Assembly: GCF_900116365.1 (NCBI RefSeq)
Contig: NZ_FPAG01000001.1
Coordinates: 461,924-525,923, forward strand
Direction: 5' to 3'
Length of the DNA stretch: 64,000 bases
Source of the DNA: Zhouia amylolytica
GTDB taxonomy: Bacteria > Bacteroidota > Bacteroidia > Flavobacteriales > Flavobacteriaceae
The notes under the pieces were generated by a model that did not search any database, was not told the origin of the DNA, and saw only the letters and a program-made list of their open reading frames with translations. The position numbers and the translations under genes are program-made. Below are positions 37,401 through 43,854 of the stretch, in pieces (the stretch's first letter is position 1; each line of letters begins with the position of its first letter).

Positions 37401-39346
37401 CCAGCAATAAGGTTAGGATAGGTTCCATCAACATTTTCTCCAAGAAGGGTATAAGTGCCATCTTCATTTTCTATATACAGCGCTATACTCGAATCTTTAA
37501 TATCATCTTCGTGAACGAAATCTACGGAAACCGAACCATCATTCCCACCGTAACAAGAAACGTTTTCGGTAGAAAGGCTGAACTGGTAAGCAGGGTCAAG
37601 CTCAACTAATGCTGAATTTGATAAAGCATAGTTTCCTGAATCATCTTTCATTACAAAGACATAGTACCCTTGTTCCTGCACAGGCACTTCAAATACACGT
37701 GCTTGAGAACCTCCGGTACCATCACTTTCTTCATTCGAAAACTCTGAATCAGGTATTTCACTAAAATCATCATATAGTGCTTCCCCATTGATACTCCAGA
37801 TTGCAAATCGATAAGGAGAATCACCTCCACCTCTGTGTACCTGTACTTTAGCACGGTTACAATCCTTCGTTTCGTATACTTTTCTAGCCTCGAAATAAAG
37901 TGGGTTATTATCGGAAATAGTTATACTCTCGGTATAAGAACAACCTGAATCGGTTGTAATTTCAAGGTTATAGGTTCCTGTATTAAGTCCGGTAAAAGTA
38001 TAGTTATTATCAGTTGTCGGCCCATAAGTTGTAGTAAGGCCGTTTCCATCGGTTAAGTTATAGGTATAAATTGGTCCGTCTCCGGCTCCTGTTATACTAA
38101 TAGTACCCAGAGATTGAGAGTTATAATCTGTAGAACTCGTCTGAACGTTATTTAATCCTGTATAGGCTTTGAAATAATAGGTTTTAAAACATCCTCCATC
38201 GGTGGTAAGTACCAAGCGGTATTCACCAGCTGCAGCAACTGTAAAATCATTTGATGTAGAAACCGTTGTCCAGCAAGAACTATTGGTATTCGGGCAATTG
38301 AATGAGCCTGCAGAGCAACTTCCACTGAGGGTTTGCCAATGAATGCTCTGTATATCTTGAAATTCAGTTTGAATGGTTTTACTAGTAGTTCCTCCGCAAA
38401 GTAAAATGTTCGGCATATCGGAACCATCATTCACACATTCCGATACAGCATCTGCATAAGCAAGGATAGGGTTCGTAAGACTGTTAAAAGATCGCATATG
38501 AACCGTTTCTTTATAACTCACGGTAGTACCATTACAATCTTTTGTTTTCACCACTTCATAGGTTCCAATATTGTTTACTGTAATCGTTTGGGTATTCCCT
38601 ACAAAAGATCCGTTTTGTGTCCACTGATAGGTATCAAATCCATCACCGGCAGAAATAGAGGTATCACCACATAATATCTCTGTTCTTTCTGTTGAAACCG
38701 CTGTAGGATTCAGCGTAAAAACGGATGGAGCAGGGGTAGTAGCCCCAACACTTGGGTAACTACCTTCTTGCAGTCCATTATAATTTGAAATCGCCTGATT
38801 ACTGAATGCTGTTGTACAAGCATCTCTGTAAAGTTCTATATCACTTGCAACCTGAACGGTAATATTAACCTCACCAACTTCATCAGCTGCCAGGTTACCC
38901 ACATTTATGGTAACTGTTCTGGTATTGGCATCGTAAGAGGTAATTCCCGGAGCGTCATTACTAACATAAGTCAGGTTGTCTGGCAGAACGTCAGTAATTA
39001 TATAATTAGAGATCGTTGCTGCAGATGAATTGTGGTAATTCAGGGAATATACAAGCTGTTGCCCTGGATTTACATTCGTATTTAATGTATTACCACTGGT
39101 ATCTTCAATTAGTTTAACTAATTCAATTTCGTTCGCAAATGAAGCAGTTTCAAAAAGTCCCTTATCCGACGAAGCTTTGGATTCAAACACTTCTTCCACA
39201 ACGGACGCTTTGGTCTCTTCAATAAAAGTGAATAATTTTTCAACATTCTCATAAAGCACCTTTTCGGCTGAATTTCCCGAGTACATATATATGAAGAACC
39301 CGGAAAAAAGGAGCGTTATTAGAATATTAGAGTAGTTTTTTTTCAT
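25469..39346 (-). CDS. sprB: SprB-like giant repetitive surface adhesin with T9SS type B sorting domain
   Basis: SprB is the mobile surface adhesin that drives gliding; F. johnsoniae SprB is about 6500 residues, this one 4625. Order: signal peptide (residues 1-26), a DUF11-like domain (about 70-190, NPGQQLVYSLNYHNSS), Ig/PKD-like domains (about 215-390), then roughly 40 SprB-type modules of about 85-100 residues with the pattern 'xVxCxGxxDGxIxV...GxYxxxVxDxxGC'. A non-repeat domain of about 200 residues (about 829-1032) interrupts the third module. The last 85 residues (DIPDYFTPDGDSYNDTW onward) are the gliding-type (type B) sorting domain recognised by the T9SS. It is the third gene of the spr operon. 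A paralogous adhesin rather than true SprB remains possible. Confidence 0.88.
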   Translation of the reverse strand: MKKNYSNILITLLFSGFFIYMYSGNSAEKVLYENVEKLFTFIEETKASVVEEVFESKASSDKGLFETASFANEIELVKLIEDTSGNTLNTNVNPGQQLVYSLNYHNSSAATISNYIITDVLPDNLTYVSNDAPGITSYDANTRTVTINVGNLAADEVGEVNITVQVASDIELYRDACTTAFSNQAISNYNGLQEGSYPSVGATTPAPSVFTLNPTAVSTERTEILCGDTSISAGDGFDTYQWTQNGSFVGNTQTITVNNIGTYEVVKTKDCNGTTVSYKETVHMRSFNSLTNPILAYADAVSECVNDGSDMPNILLCGGTTSKTIQTEFQDIQSIHWQTLSGSCSAGSFNCPNTNSSCWTTVSTSNDFTVAAAGEYRLVLTTDGGCFKTYYFKAYTGLNNVQTSSTDYNSQSLGTISITGAGDGPIYTYNLTDGNGLTTTYGPTTDNNYTFTGLNTGTYNLEITTDSGCSYTESITISDNNPLYFEARKVYETKDCNRAKVQVHRGGGDSPYRFAIWSINGEALYDDFSEIPDSEFSNEESDGTGGSQARVFEVPVQEQGYYVFVMKDDSGNYALSNSALVELDPAYQFSLSTENVSCYGGNDGSVSVDFVHEDDIKDSSIALYIENEDGTYTLLGENVDGTYPNLIAGDYLLDVTITLQQGNATCTFRRNFTITQPDAALVAFAGVSSDVSCNPEDNVSEVRITNASGGTPPYQYSFDGGNTWSGNNVGTMASDGYVYIRDANDCLHEMFVDVNDATEIPALDYDTVYDCSGTGTVTINPSVTDPDLVYEYQYSLNGGIPQDSNVFDNLAPGQHTVTVYYENVTPDMPTPGILLAEDFGVGGNTTNDNVNQDYIYESQMGQENDNVDGDSDNMLDDGEYVVTSDLQVLGGQQWYSPTDAQGVTDGRYLAVNIGGTAGEGGAIYEKEIFDIIPGLDVEVDISLYNILYSSSNQADPNIRVELVDASGNVVSYDDTGSINNDEQWHHLKLTLPSVDATNLTFRIRSYSTVFSGNDIAIDGLKVYQTPIICTQFGEIVIDVEEAQGIQAQLIGTDDVSCFGGNDGSATFEVTNFDASTGFVYSTDGGTTWSAPQFSSPIVIENLPAGDVEVIVRDLRDEACVTEPITATITEPTMLTVTADVTKDITCDTTPGATIVATADGGTPAYEYALDDGAGTPLVWQSNNVFENITAGTYTIYVRDANGCQANALNTITLEDPNPVEFTAVPTVCYDGTNGEIVVTVTNGNGDYQFSIDGGTTWFNADATTPNTYTFTNLTPGTYTVNVKDASSCQGTPIDVTINETLTLSATSQSNVDCFGSNNGSAVITVNDFIPPYSYSVNGTPTASGQTSGTINLDNLAPGTYNVEVTDGNGCTADASVTIEGPPATLTMSLDVTPMSCSATPSGSVTVTAADGWGGYEYTLTYPDGTTAGPQSTNVFTGLTQTGTYTVAVTDAGGCTITDTFSLEPATPPTLTLSDSGCYDGSSNVTITANASNGTAPYEYSLNGGAFDSSNTFSVAPGTYTVTVRDALNCTDQEQITIDEELTVTATAGILPACGATASTDIIITAAGGDGNYVYSIDGTNFQSGNTFAVSTPGTYTVYVRDNNGNPVYCEATTQVTITQDNAVDFTENHTDVTCFDGTNGTITLTGSGGTAPYTYQIENTADGIDITNTTGQFVNLPAGDYNVTVTDNNGCTDVGTITITEPAEINATIDATPYTCVNDAAITVNATGGSGSFEYSLNGSAWDSNNVFAGLQDGTHTIRVRDAAATDCFITLTHTIDPLPPVPSLTATVDYSCDGTGTITVLPNDPTYTYQLGAGTPQASNLFTDVAAGSYVITVDYGSECTTTVPVSVQPGEALAADITAVSHVTCNGGVDGSITFNVDNFDPAAGYDYQVIETTGGSTVASGTTETNPSVTINGLAAGDYEIIITDPSDSACSITLTQTISESAALTVAAEVTTEMTCNNGNTAVITATATGGSGNYEFSIDGTTFLSDNTFTVTTAGNYTITVRDVDNPGCTASTPAPIAVDEPELVDFTFDPTLCYSGNNDGTIDIEITSGNGNYSVSLNGGPFVPTNVDDTHHQYTGLTPGTYNITVRDGFGCDVTKSVTIESQLSANAILTKGLDCSVNADGEITVNISGGNPDYVYDVNINGSGYSGTTTAVGAGNTSFVYTFPNPAVTTTYQFQITDSQGCTAETGVITIEPISAPQATHNVTPISCSGNDDGVVNININNSFGTPPYQVNFNGLGFSNQTTYSGLAAGTYSYIVQDANGCTYTDDVTIDPVDPIEATLTKTDVTCNGTGVDPGSVTATITSGGVADFTYTLFDSSHTQIDQVTTSSKSYTFSNIDYGFYYVQIVDANGCAGEEGSINVIADPFLTLEANVTAPDCVTGGSVTLLASTGSGDYDFEIYGSSPLVTPDSEYAGSTVDEEYAVFNGLIPGLTYIFKATDNVNGCISYVEVDIPSISSMTLTLSTTDVLCTAADDGTVTFSVDQYDATTTELKYTILNSVTNTSLGAAYEGNIPSIPQPGPTSDVTVGNLPPGDYVLLIEEVDGLQCTVTETFRITEPTPVDISLIDQTNANCNDGAFVTVRGSGGTGPYEYAFVENGVAPTVTDYITNATSELDPAVNTEWDVWVKDSNGCTDVLDVTIILDPSPIISAIVVDDCVNEGSFAVDVNLTTAGIPPYSISLNGGVFQSASFASGTYQLTGLNSGLNQSVTVRDSNGCLTTANFDIYPPLELNAQLMEGLDCQVGDEDAEIQIEVNGGSSATPSNITYSIDGPAGFIDVSGVTLTANPLTITNANVEGIYTITINDTVTGCSVMTTVTVPPLVEPDPYIDSYTDATCFGVADGSITVGVNDNGYGPYTFEITSASDGSVVTPIPADNTTPGYSATFSNLAGGFAPDIEYTITVTSTVNDCSAVVSQIITQPTEITGLAATVTDFACTAGNTVNTARIVVTGVTGGTGSYIYEFINDATSTVVQKGPSNELVWSDPAGGNFTINVYDQNNCPANTNATIAPFIELDSITATPTDPTCTTDGQIVVDVTLNPSTGTANLTYELFNATDMSVATAAVNPIVSTNDQETFTGVGVGNYVIRVTNDDTGCFIETTTQLRDPDTFDLDIDIVSDVDCFNTTTGVVDITIVDTDTSNGDQAGQFTYTITGITDPGFTASGTSSGINAQVNSLPEGEYTVTATLTGVPECSVTDTFNILGPEAELTATAIVTDITCLGNDGVIEITATGGWGDYSYYVSTTNIADPTDATLYTAGQARWEGLTPGTYYIYVMDANGCYVDLGTEVLEDPQPITADIIASNANCDGNNGEITVNNILGGQGSNYTIQLIKDGVPYGAPQTGMSAVFTGLGAGEYTAEINDQWSCQTTLTAPVTLYDAFTLSYNIDKQISCEAPVGGQITITPAGGSGNFNYSVELPDATTVDNGNNNVFSGLDQAGTYTFTVEDLDTGCIETIEVILNDPVIPIIDTIETTNVTCVGSDGTITVNLDPATETDPPYTYELSQGGAVVQTNTDGIFTGLDAGTYDVTVTSALGCEVTGTATIGTDPTPQISLSVTDNCDPAGGYDITVTLDQAGIAPYNLSVNGAIRNITFDTNNQYVITGLTAGSYDIQILDANNCGDTANNNIEIIPLDFNAQVTELLDCETPDPAGNAEITISDISGSGSYEYEITGPSGLTRTSLDPAGATWNGADVAGDYIVTVYDLNGNCSVSKTVTVPERLEPEMEITYVDDVTCAGGSDGTIHVRAIDTGIGPFIFEITAVDGSAATIAPTSSTGYTAIFDGLTGTTTGTIYTITATAANSCVVSEDQVITEPDPVDITDVNVSQFLCTVGNITEYALIEVDTAQITGGSGTYTRFEFIQNGTVLQDGSNPQLIYTDLNGGTITVNVYDSNGCMDSIDAVIDPFTGISDPVVTVETAVTCDTGESIRVDVTVTPATATPNLQYIIEDSSGNVVHDSGIQNTTSYTFFDLVKGGYYITVLNTDTGCEVNTVHNVLEPNTFALTARQESRVACYDTPSGSVELTVVDTYLADGDQSGSFSYSIVNINDASISFSGTSTGNSIVVNGLPAGTYTASAILTDNNQNCLMNPTSFNISQSLAPLSVVSEEVANVTCTNDKGEIYVNPDGGYAPYDITIVNNLTGYTETATDVNGFVFIGLGEGTYDISVIDDGGCEITDQVTLVRPEFIQAEIEKTDVLCFDTNTGEVRAVNVTGGTGPEGWFFVLKNHDTGELSEPQDNGTFSDLPVGTYSIIIDDSWSCYFETEPITVGQPNLVEIVEVDKPALICYGESNGYYQAHVSGGIAPYTAILTNVDTGDVVETQTNVPDDSDILFSSLSGDVNYQITVVDSNGCEQVLPFMIPEGPDLTAQVEVIEECVDNSATNRIRVTLVTTEITVNDVLYALNSTDINDATMFDYVDGDAGIVENLAPGADQFITIFYEGCQQMIPDDQRFTINEIDPVTVVDTSDPNTMNLIEVNASGGVPPYSYYFNDKYQGSDNTYYLSSSDPGYTDASGAEIKQITVVVTDALGCSHEIVVEKEFIDIDIPDYFTPDGDSYNDTWGPDNDEGFPEIRTRIYDRYGRMVAEIRVGEKWDGRYKGQELPTGDYWYVIKLEGNDEREFMGHFTLMR
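36250..36860 (-). other. Inserted non-repeat domain inside the adhesin gene
   Basis: Encodes about residues 829-1032 of the SprB-like protein. It contains LLAEDFGVGGN, WYSPTDAQGVTDGRYLAVN, WHHLKLTLPS, and ends SGNDIAIDGLKVYQTP. The pattern suggests a jelly-roll beta sandwich of the MAM or carbohydrate-binding type ('DD..v' near the end). It splits a repeat module, whose second half resumes at CTQFGEIVIDV. Sugar binding is inferred. Confidence 0.55.
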
Positions 39347-39388
39347 GATTGCTGGGGCTAATTGAGTTTTTTGAGTCTTTTGAGTTTG

Positions 39389-41413
39389 TTATGTTTTTAC
39401 ATGCATGATCCACAAATCAAAAGCATGTTCTTTATTCTTATTTTGGTTGTATAAAGCTTTTGCACTTTGCCATGTTGTATCCGCATTCAGGTACACATAG
39501 CTATAATTGTTATTAGGGTTAATAAAATATCGGGCGTCAATACCCATCGATTTCAACTGATCAATAAACTTTGATGCATTATTTTGATCTGAAAACACAT
39601 TTGCGATCAGGTAATACCCTTTCTGCATTTTATCATCTAACATTTTTTGCATACCCGCATTTCCTCTGAATCCGGAAAAACTGGTTGCATTTAAACGTTC
39701 GATATCTTCTTTTGTACATTCCAGAAGCCCGGCATTGGTCCATCCATCTCTTGCCCCACCATATTTACCGGATTCATACCCATTTACTCGTTCTCTCATC
39801 ACCCACGTATCATTATTGTATTGTCCGTTCAAGCCATTATTAGAAGCCACTGCTGCTTCACCCCAATTTCTATATTCATCGAGGTACACATAGTGTAATC
39901 CATTTTTAGAAAAAGTTTTCGCATTAATTCCCTGCGAACGCATTTCATTCATAAAACCATCCAGGTTTTTCTGTTCTTTAAAAACATTTGCGATTACCAA
40001 ATATCTACTGTTCTTGTTGTTCTTGTTATAACTTTTTCTTACAGGAGCTTTGCTCGCGGCATTATTAGTTCCAGCTATATTATTATCTTCTTTCATAGTC
40101 ACCACAGGTTTCGTGTCATTCGCGACAGCAATAGCTGTTTCCGGCTGATCTTCGATGCCCATTTCATCTTTCAACTGAGCAACCTGTTGTTGTGTCTGTG
40201 GGTTTTGTTGTGCTTTTTCAGCTAACTCACCCATATATTTTTCTACATACTGACGTTTCCTGTCTTCGCTTGCCATTATTTTCTTTTCCAGGGTAGTATC
40301 TCTACTTCGCATAATAGCATCCTGTTCTTTTTCAATTAATGATGCAATAGCCATTTCATCGTTTTTATAAACAATGATTGTATCATTTTCAACTACCACC
40401 GTATCACCTTCTTCCAGTTCCTGACTTTCAGTTAATGCGGCAAGTTTTTCCTCTAATTCTGCATCTTCATCTTCCTCATTTTGAACCATGTCATCCGTTA
40501 AGTGTGGTTGGAAAGAATAGGCAAAATTAATTTCGTGAGTAGATCCAAAGTTAGAAATCGGATTCTTCAAACCTTTTTCATATACGTATCCAATCGAGAT
40601 TCGGTTTGAAATATTAAACCCAACTCCGACACTTCCTCCATAGTAATCGTCGTAACCTGTTTGAAACCAACCCGCTGGAAGATCTAGAATAAAACTTGCA
40701 GATGGTGAAATATTTTCGTCGCCTCTTTTTCGTGCGCGTGTAAGAACACTGTAACGGCCATTTTTCATCAAACCGGTTCCGTTAGCAATATTTCTGGTAT
40801 ACATTAAATGTCCGGAGAAGGTTTTTTCTCCAAATTCGGTAAGTGCATCACCTGTATCCAAATTGAAATCAACCAGGTTTTCTGCATAAACACCAAAATC
40901 TAAATTACCAATTGATATATTGATTCCGGGTTGTACTGAAATTAATGAGTTACCACTCAGTTCTTGAATAATAGGATCTACATCTACAGTTTGGGCTTCA
41001 CTTTGATCAAAGCCACTATTATAATATGATAAGTTAACCCCCATGTGCATGTTTACAGTTTCGCTTAGACGAACCCCATAGGTGTAATTCCCCATCAATC
41101 CGAAATTAGATATCACTCCGAATTTTTGATGATATACACTCAACCCAAGTCCCATTCGGTCGTTAATTCTCCCTGAATAACTCCCTAAGTAGGTTTTATT
41201 ACTATTATCCCATTCATTACGATGGTATAGGTTAAAATATGACTTGGTCTCTTTCACAGTTGAAAAAGTTGGGTTGATTAAAAATCTATTAAACTTTAAC
41301 ATGTTTTGCGACGGTATATCAATAGAGATATACGGATCTTCTTCCTGTGCATTTACAAAATGCAGACCGAGAAACATCATTACAATGCCGAGAAGGAGGG
41401 GGGATCGTCGCAT
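39389..41413 (-). CDS. sprD: SprD-like PorP/SprF barrel fused to a coiled coil and two SPOR-like domains
   Basis: The 674 residues begin with a signal peptide (LLLGIVMMFLGLHFVNAQ). The first ~310 residues follow the PorP/SprF pattern (INPTFSTVKETKSYFNLY, then beta strands to FAYSFQP). An acidic coiled-coil linker spans about 320-440 (EDEDAELEEKLAALTES, QNPQTQQQVAQLKDEMG). Two similar ~80-residue repeats follow (RYLVIANVFKEQKNLDGFM and GYYLIANVFSDQNNASKFI), which look like SPOR domains that bind peptidoglycan. It could anchor an outer-membrane secretion partner to the wall. It is 42 nt upstream of the adhesin gene and 3 nt after the sprC-like gene. The sprD name comes from gene order. Confidence 0.78.
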   Translation of the reverse strand: MRRSPLLLGIVMMFLGLHFVNAQEEDPYISIDIPSQNMLKFNRFLINPTFSTVKETKSYFNLYHRNEWDNSNKTYLGSYSGRINDRMGLGLSVYHQKFGVISNFGLMGNYTYGVRLSETVNMHMGVNLSYYNSGFDQSEAQTVDVDPIIQELSGNSLISVQPGINISIGNLDFGVYAENLVDFNLDTGDALTEFGEKTFSGHLMYTRNIANGTGLMKNGRYSVLTRARKRGDENISPSASFILDLPAGWFQTGYDDYYGGSVGVGFNISNRISIGYVYEKGLKNPISNFGSTHEINFAYSFQPHLTDDMVQNEEDEDAELEEKLAALTESQELEEGDTVVVENDTIIVYKNDEMAIASLIEKEQDAIMRSRDTTLEKKIMASEDRKRQYVEKYMGELAEKAQQNPQTQQQVAQLKDEMGIEDQPETAIAVANDTKPVVTMKEDNNIAGTNNAASKAPVRKSYNKNNKNSRYLVIANVFKEQKNLDGFMNEMRSQGINAKTFSKNGLHYVYLDEYRNWGEAAVASNNGLNGQYNNDTWVMRERVNGYESGKYGGARDGWTNAGLLECTKEDIERLNATSFSGFRGNAGMQKMLDDKMQKGYYLIANVFSDQNNASKFIDQLKSMGIDARYFINPNNNYSYVYLNADTTWQSAKALYNQNKNKEHAFDLWIMHVKT

Positions 41414-41416
41414 AGT

Positions 41417-43600
41417 TTATTTAATTATGGTTATTGTTCCTTTTTTTATGGTTGCACCATTCTTTATAATCCTGTAATAATACACAGGATTTCTGCCAGA
41501 GTAATTGATAGTACTCTCAGGCCAATTGTTCTGATAATTCGCGCCGGAAAACACTAGTTCTCCGCTCGATGTATATATATTTATTTGTATTTCAGGATTG
41601 TTCAGATAGGTAACCGGAATTGCCCAGGTATCATTTATTCCATCTCCATTCGGACTAATAACATTTGGAATAATGGTACTTTCTTGTAACACTGCTTCAA
41701 TAACTTTAACAAACTCGCATCCTCCGATGGAAGCAACCAGTGTATACACTCCTTCTGTGCTGATTAATAAACTTGCAGTTGTGCCTACTACTTGCTGGGC
41801 ATTATCATACCATACATAGGTATCGGCACCACTGGCTATAACTTCTTGTGCTTGACCCTTTTGAAGGTATATCACCCCTTCTTTATTCAATGTTATCTGG
41901 TCGTCGGTATATGGTTCAATCGTAACAGTATTGGAAGCTACTTCACAATCATTATTTTTTACTTTAAGCTGATACGTCCCTGACTTTAAGGTTTTAAGTG
42001 TTGCGCTGGTTTCATCTAAAAGTATGTTGTCTCTATACCAAGAATAGGTATATGAAGTTGCTGTAATTGAGGATGAAATTGTTACCTGATCTACATCCTC
42101 GCAAATCTTCATGAGGTCAGCCGTAATTGCAGGAGTACCAATACCAATTTTAATGGCTATAGCATTCGAGGTTGAATTAAACGATTCCAAAGTACCTTTA
42201 AGCGTATAGTTACCATTCGCTGCGGTGTTGTTCACAGTAATTTGTCGGGTTGTTGCTCCCGAAACAGCAGTACCATTCAGGTACCATTGGAAGCTGAATT
42301 GCTCGACGATGGATTCATCTACAGCAATCACAGTACCGTCATTGGTTAGTGCTTTAAGTTCACTTAAACTTAAGGCAGCTTGAGAGGAAGTACATGCAGT
42401 ATAATCCCCTACAGCAATTTTAATTTCAAAATCTGAAGGATACGAAACGGTTATTGGTGTTGATTTTTTAGCGATCCCACATCCGGCACTTTCTTTTACT
42501 TCAACATAATAAGAGCCAGGACCATTGATTGACAGGGTTGCTGTGGTTGCATCTGCGATCGCTACATCGTCCTTATACCATTGATACACCGGATTTGAAG
42601 CGGTGGTGGTAGCTTGAATCGTTTTTGATTGGGAAGGCATTAAAACAATGTCTGTTGCCAGATTGGTTGTTACCTCAAAATCATTGATGGATAATACTAC
42701 AGAAGATGACAGTGCAGGACAACCTGAACCGGGATCTACTTCCACAAAATACTCTCCAGCAGCATCACCGTTACGGTCTGTAACGGTGTATGAATTAGAA
42801 GCTGTTGAAGACAGTAATGTTTCACCTCTATACCAATGATAGGTAAAGTTTTCATCAGGTGTAATATCGGTTGACGCTGTTAGTGTGTATGAGCCGTTTG
42901 GGCAAAGCTCCACATTCGCATCTCCCGAAATAGTAACACTTAACTGATCGTTTTGGGTAACGCTTACCAGGTTCGACGAGGTTTCACTCGAGCAGTAAAA
43001 ACCATAGTCCACTTCTACAAAATATAGGCCGGGTTCTGTAACTTCGAGGTAAGCGTTTTTTTCGCCTGGTATCAGATTAAAATCTTTATACCAGTTATAA
43101 TAGGCCTCGCCTGGGTAATTATTAACTTCAAGTAAAATAGGGTCACTACATAGTGTGGCATCCTGAAAGTTATTCAATACCAGGCTTTCATTGACTGTTC
43201 TGTAATATGCAGGAAAGCTTCCTGATGCCGAACTGGTTTTTGCAGGACTTGTGCTTCTAACCCTGATTCGATATTTTTCACCATAAGTCGCTTCCGGAAA
43301 TGCAAACTTGAAAGAAAAAGTTAGCACTGTATTTTTATCGGTAACCGTACTAAGAGTAGTAGCATTATCAAAACTGCCATTTGCATCAGATAATTCAAGA
43401 ATAAATTTGTTATCCTCATTAACTAATGGGATTTGCCATGCAAAATCTACTGTAAAAGAATTAAAACCTTCTGAAGGGCAGGGATTTGAAAAACCTAAAA
43501 CCGGCTGACTTAATGTTTGGGCACTAGCGATCTGCGCGCTAAAGAAAAGCACCAAAAGCATAATAGCATGAATAGCGTTGGGGTAAAACTTTCTATCCAT
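41417..43600 (-). CDS. sprC: SprC-like secreted protein with Ig/PKD-like domains and T9SS type B sorting domain
   Basis: The 727 residues start with a signal peptide (HAIMLLVLFFSAQIASAQ). A fibronectin-like strand-rich region follows, then several Ig/PKD-like domains, each with a conserved 'Y.WY.d...i' core (YYNWYKDFN, YHWYRGETLL, YQWYKDDVAI, YSWYRDNILL, YVWYDNAQQ). The end, IIPNVISPNGDGINDTWAI..., is a type B T9SS sorting domain, so the protein should be exported and attached to the cell surface. It is the first gene of the spr operon. The sprC name is inferred from gene order upstream of sprD/sprB. Confidence 0.8.
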   Translation of the reverse strand: MDRKFYPNAIHAIMLLVLFFSAQIASAQTLSQPVLGFSNPCPSEGFNSFTVDFAWQIPLVNEDNKFILELSDANGSFDNATTLSTVTDKNTVLTFSFKFAFPEATYGEKYRIRVRSTSPAKTSSASGSFPAYYRTVNESLVLNNFQDATLCSDPILLEVNNYPGEAYYNWYKDFNLIPGEKNAYLEVTEPGLYFVEVDYGFYCSSETSSNLVSVTQNDQLSVTISGDANVELCPNGSYTLTASTDITPDENFTYHWYRGETLLSSTASNSYTVTDRNGDAAGEYFVEVDPGSGCPALSSSVVLSINDFEVTTNLATDIVLMPSQSKTIQATTTASNPVYQWYKDDVAIADATTATLSINGPGSYYVEVKESAGCGIAKKSTPITVSYPSDFEIKIAVGDYTACTSSQAALSLSELKALTNDGTVIAVDESIVEQFSFQWYLNGTAVSGATTRQITVNNTAANGNYTLKGTLESFNSTSNAIAIKIGIGTPAITADLMKICEDVDQVTISSSITATSYTYSWYRDNILLDETSATLKTLKSGTYQLKVKNNDCEVASNTVTIEPYTDDQITLNKEGVIYLQKGQAQEVIASGADTYVWYDNAQQVVGTTASLLISTEGVYTLVASIGGCEFVKVIEAVLQESTIIPNVISPNGDGINDTWAIPVTYLNNPEIQINIYTSSGELVFSGANYQNNWPESTINYSGRNPVYYYRIIKNGATIKKGTITIIK

Positions 43601-43803
43601 AATTCGGTTAGGTTCAATTAGTTAATCAAGGAACTTGTAGTACTTAACAAAGTGTTTGGGGTGACTTATATTAGGCGTAACAGTCCTTTTAACAAAACTA
43701 AAATAAGACTTTTTATTTAATTATTAATAAAATGCTTACAATTTTCGATAAAAAAATCCGTTTCCAAAGGTTTGAAACAAATTAGCTTTTTAAAAAATAG
43801 CCA

Positions 43804-43833
43804 TTGATTACCTCGTGGATTTCACTAATTTTG
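43804..43833 (+). promoter_or_regulatory. Promoter of glnS
   Basis: TTG at 43804-43806, a 19-nt spacer and TAATTTTG at 43826-43833 match the Bacteroidota promoter exactly. The ATG is at 43855. Confidence 0.72.
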
Positions 43834-43854
43834 CAATCTTAAATAAGCTGTAAA

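Noticed and set aside
25469-39346. Adhesin considered as several fused genes or a polymorphic toxin
   Set aside because: One uninterrupted frame with signal peptide, uniform SprB modules and a T9SS sorting domain at the end; no toxin domain or immunity gene follows.
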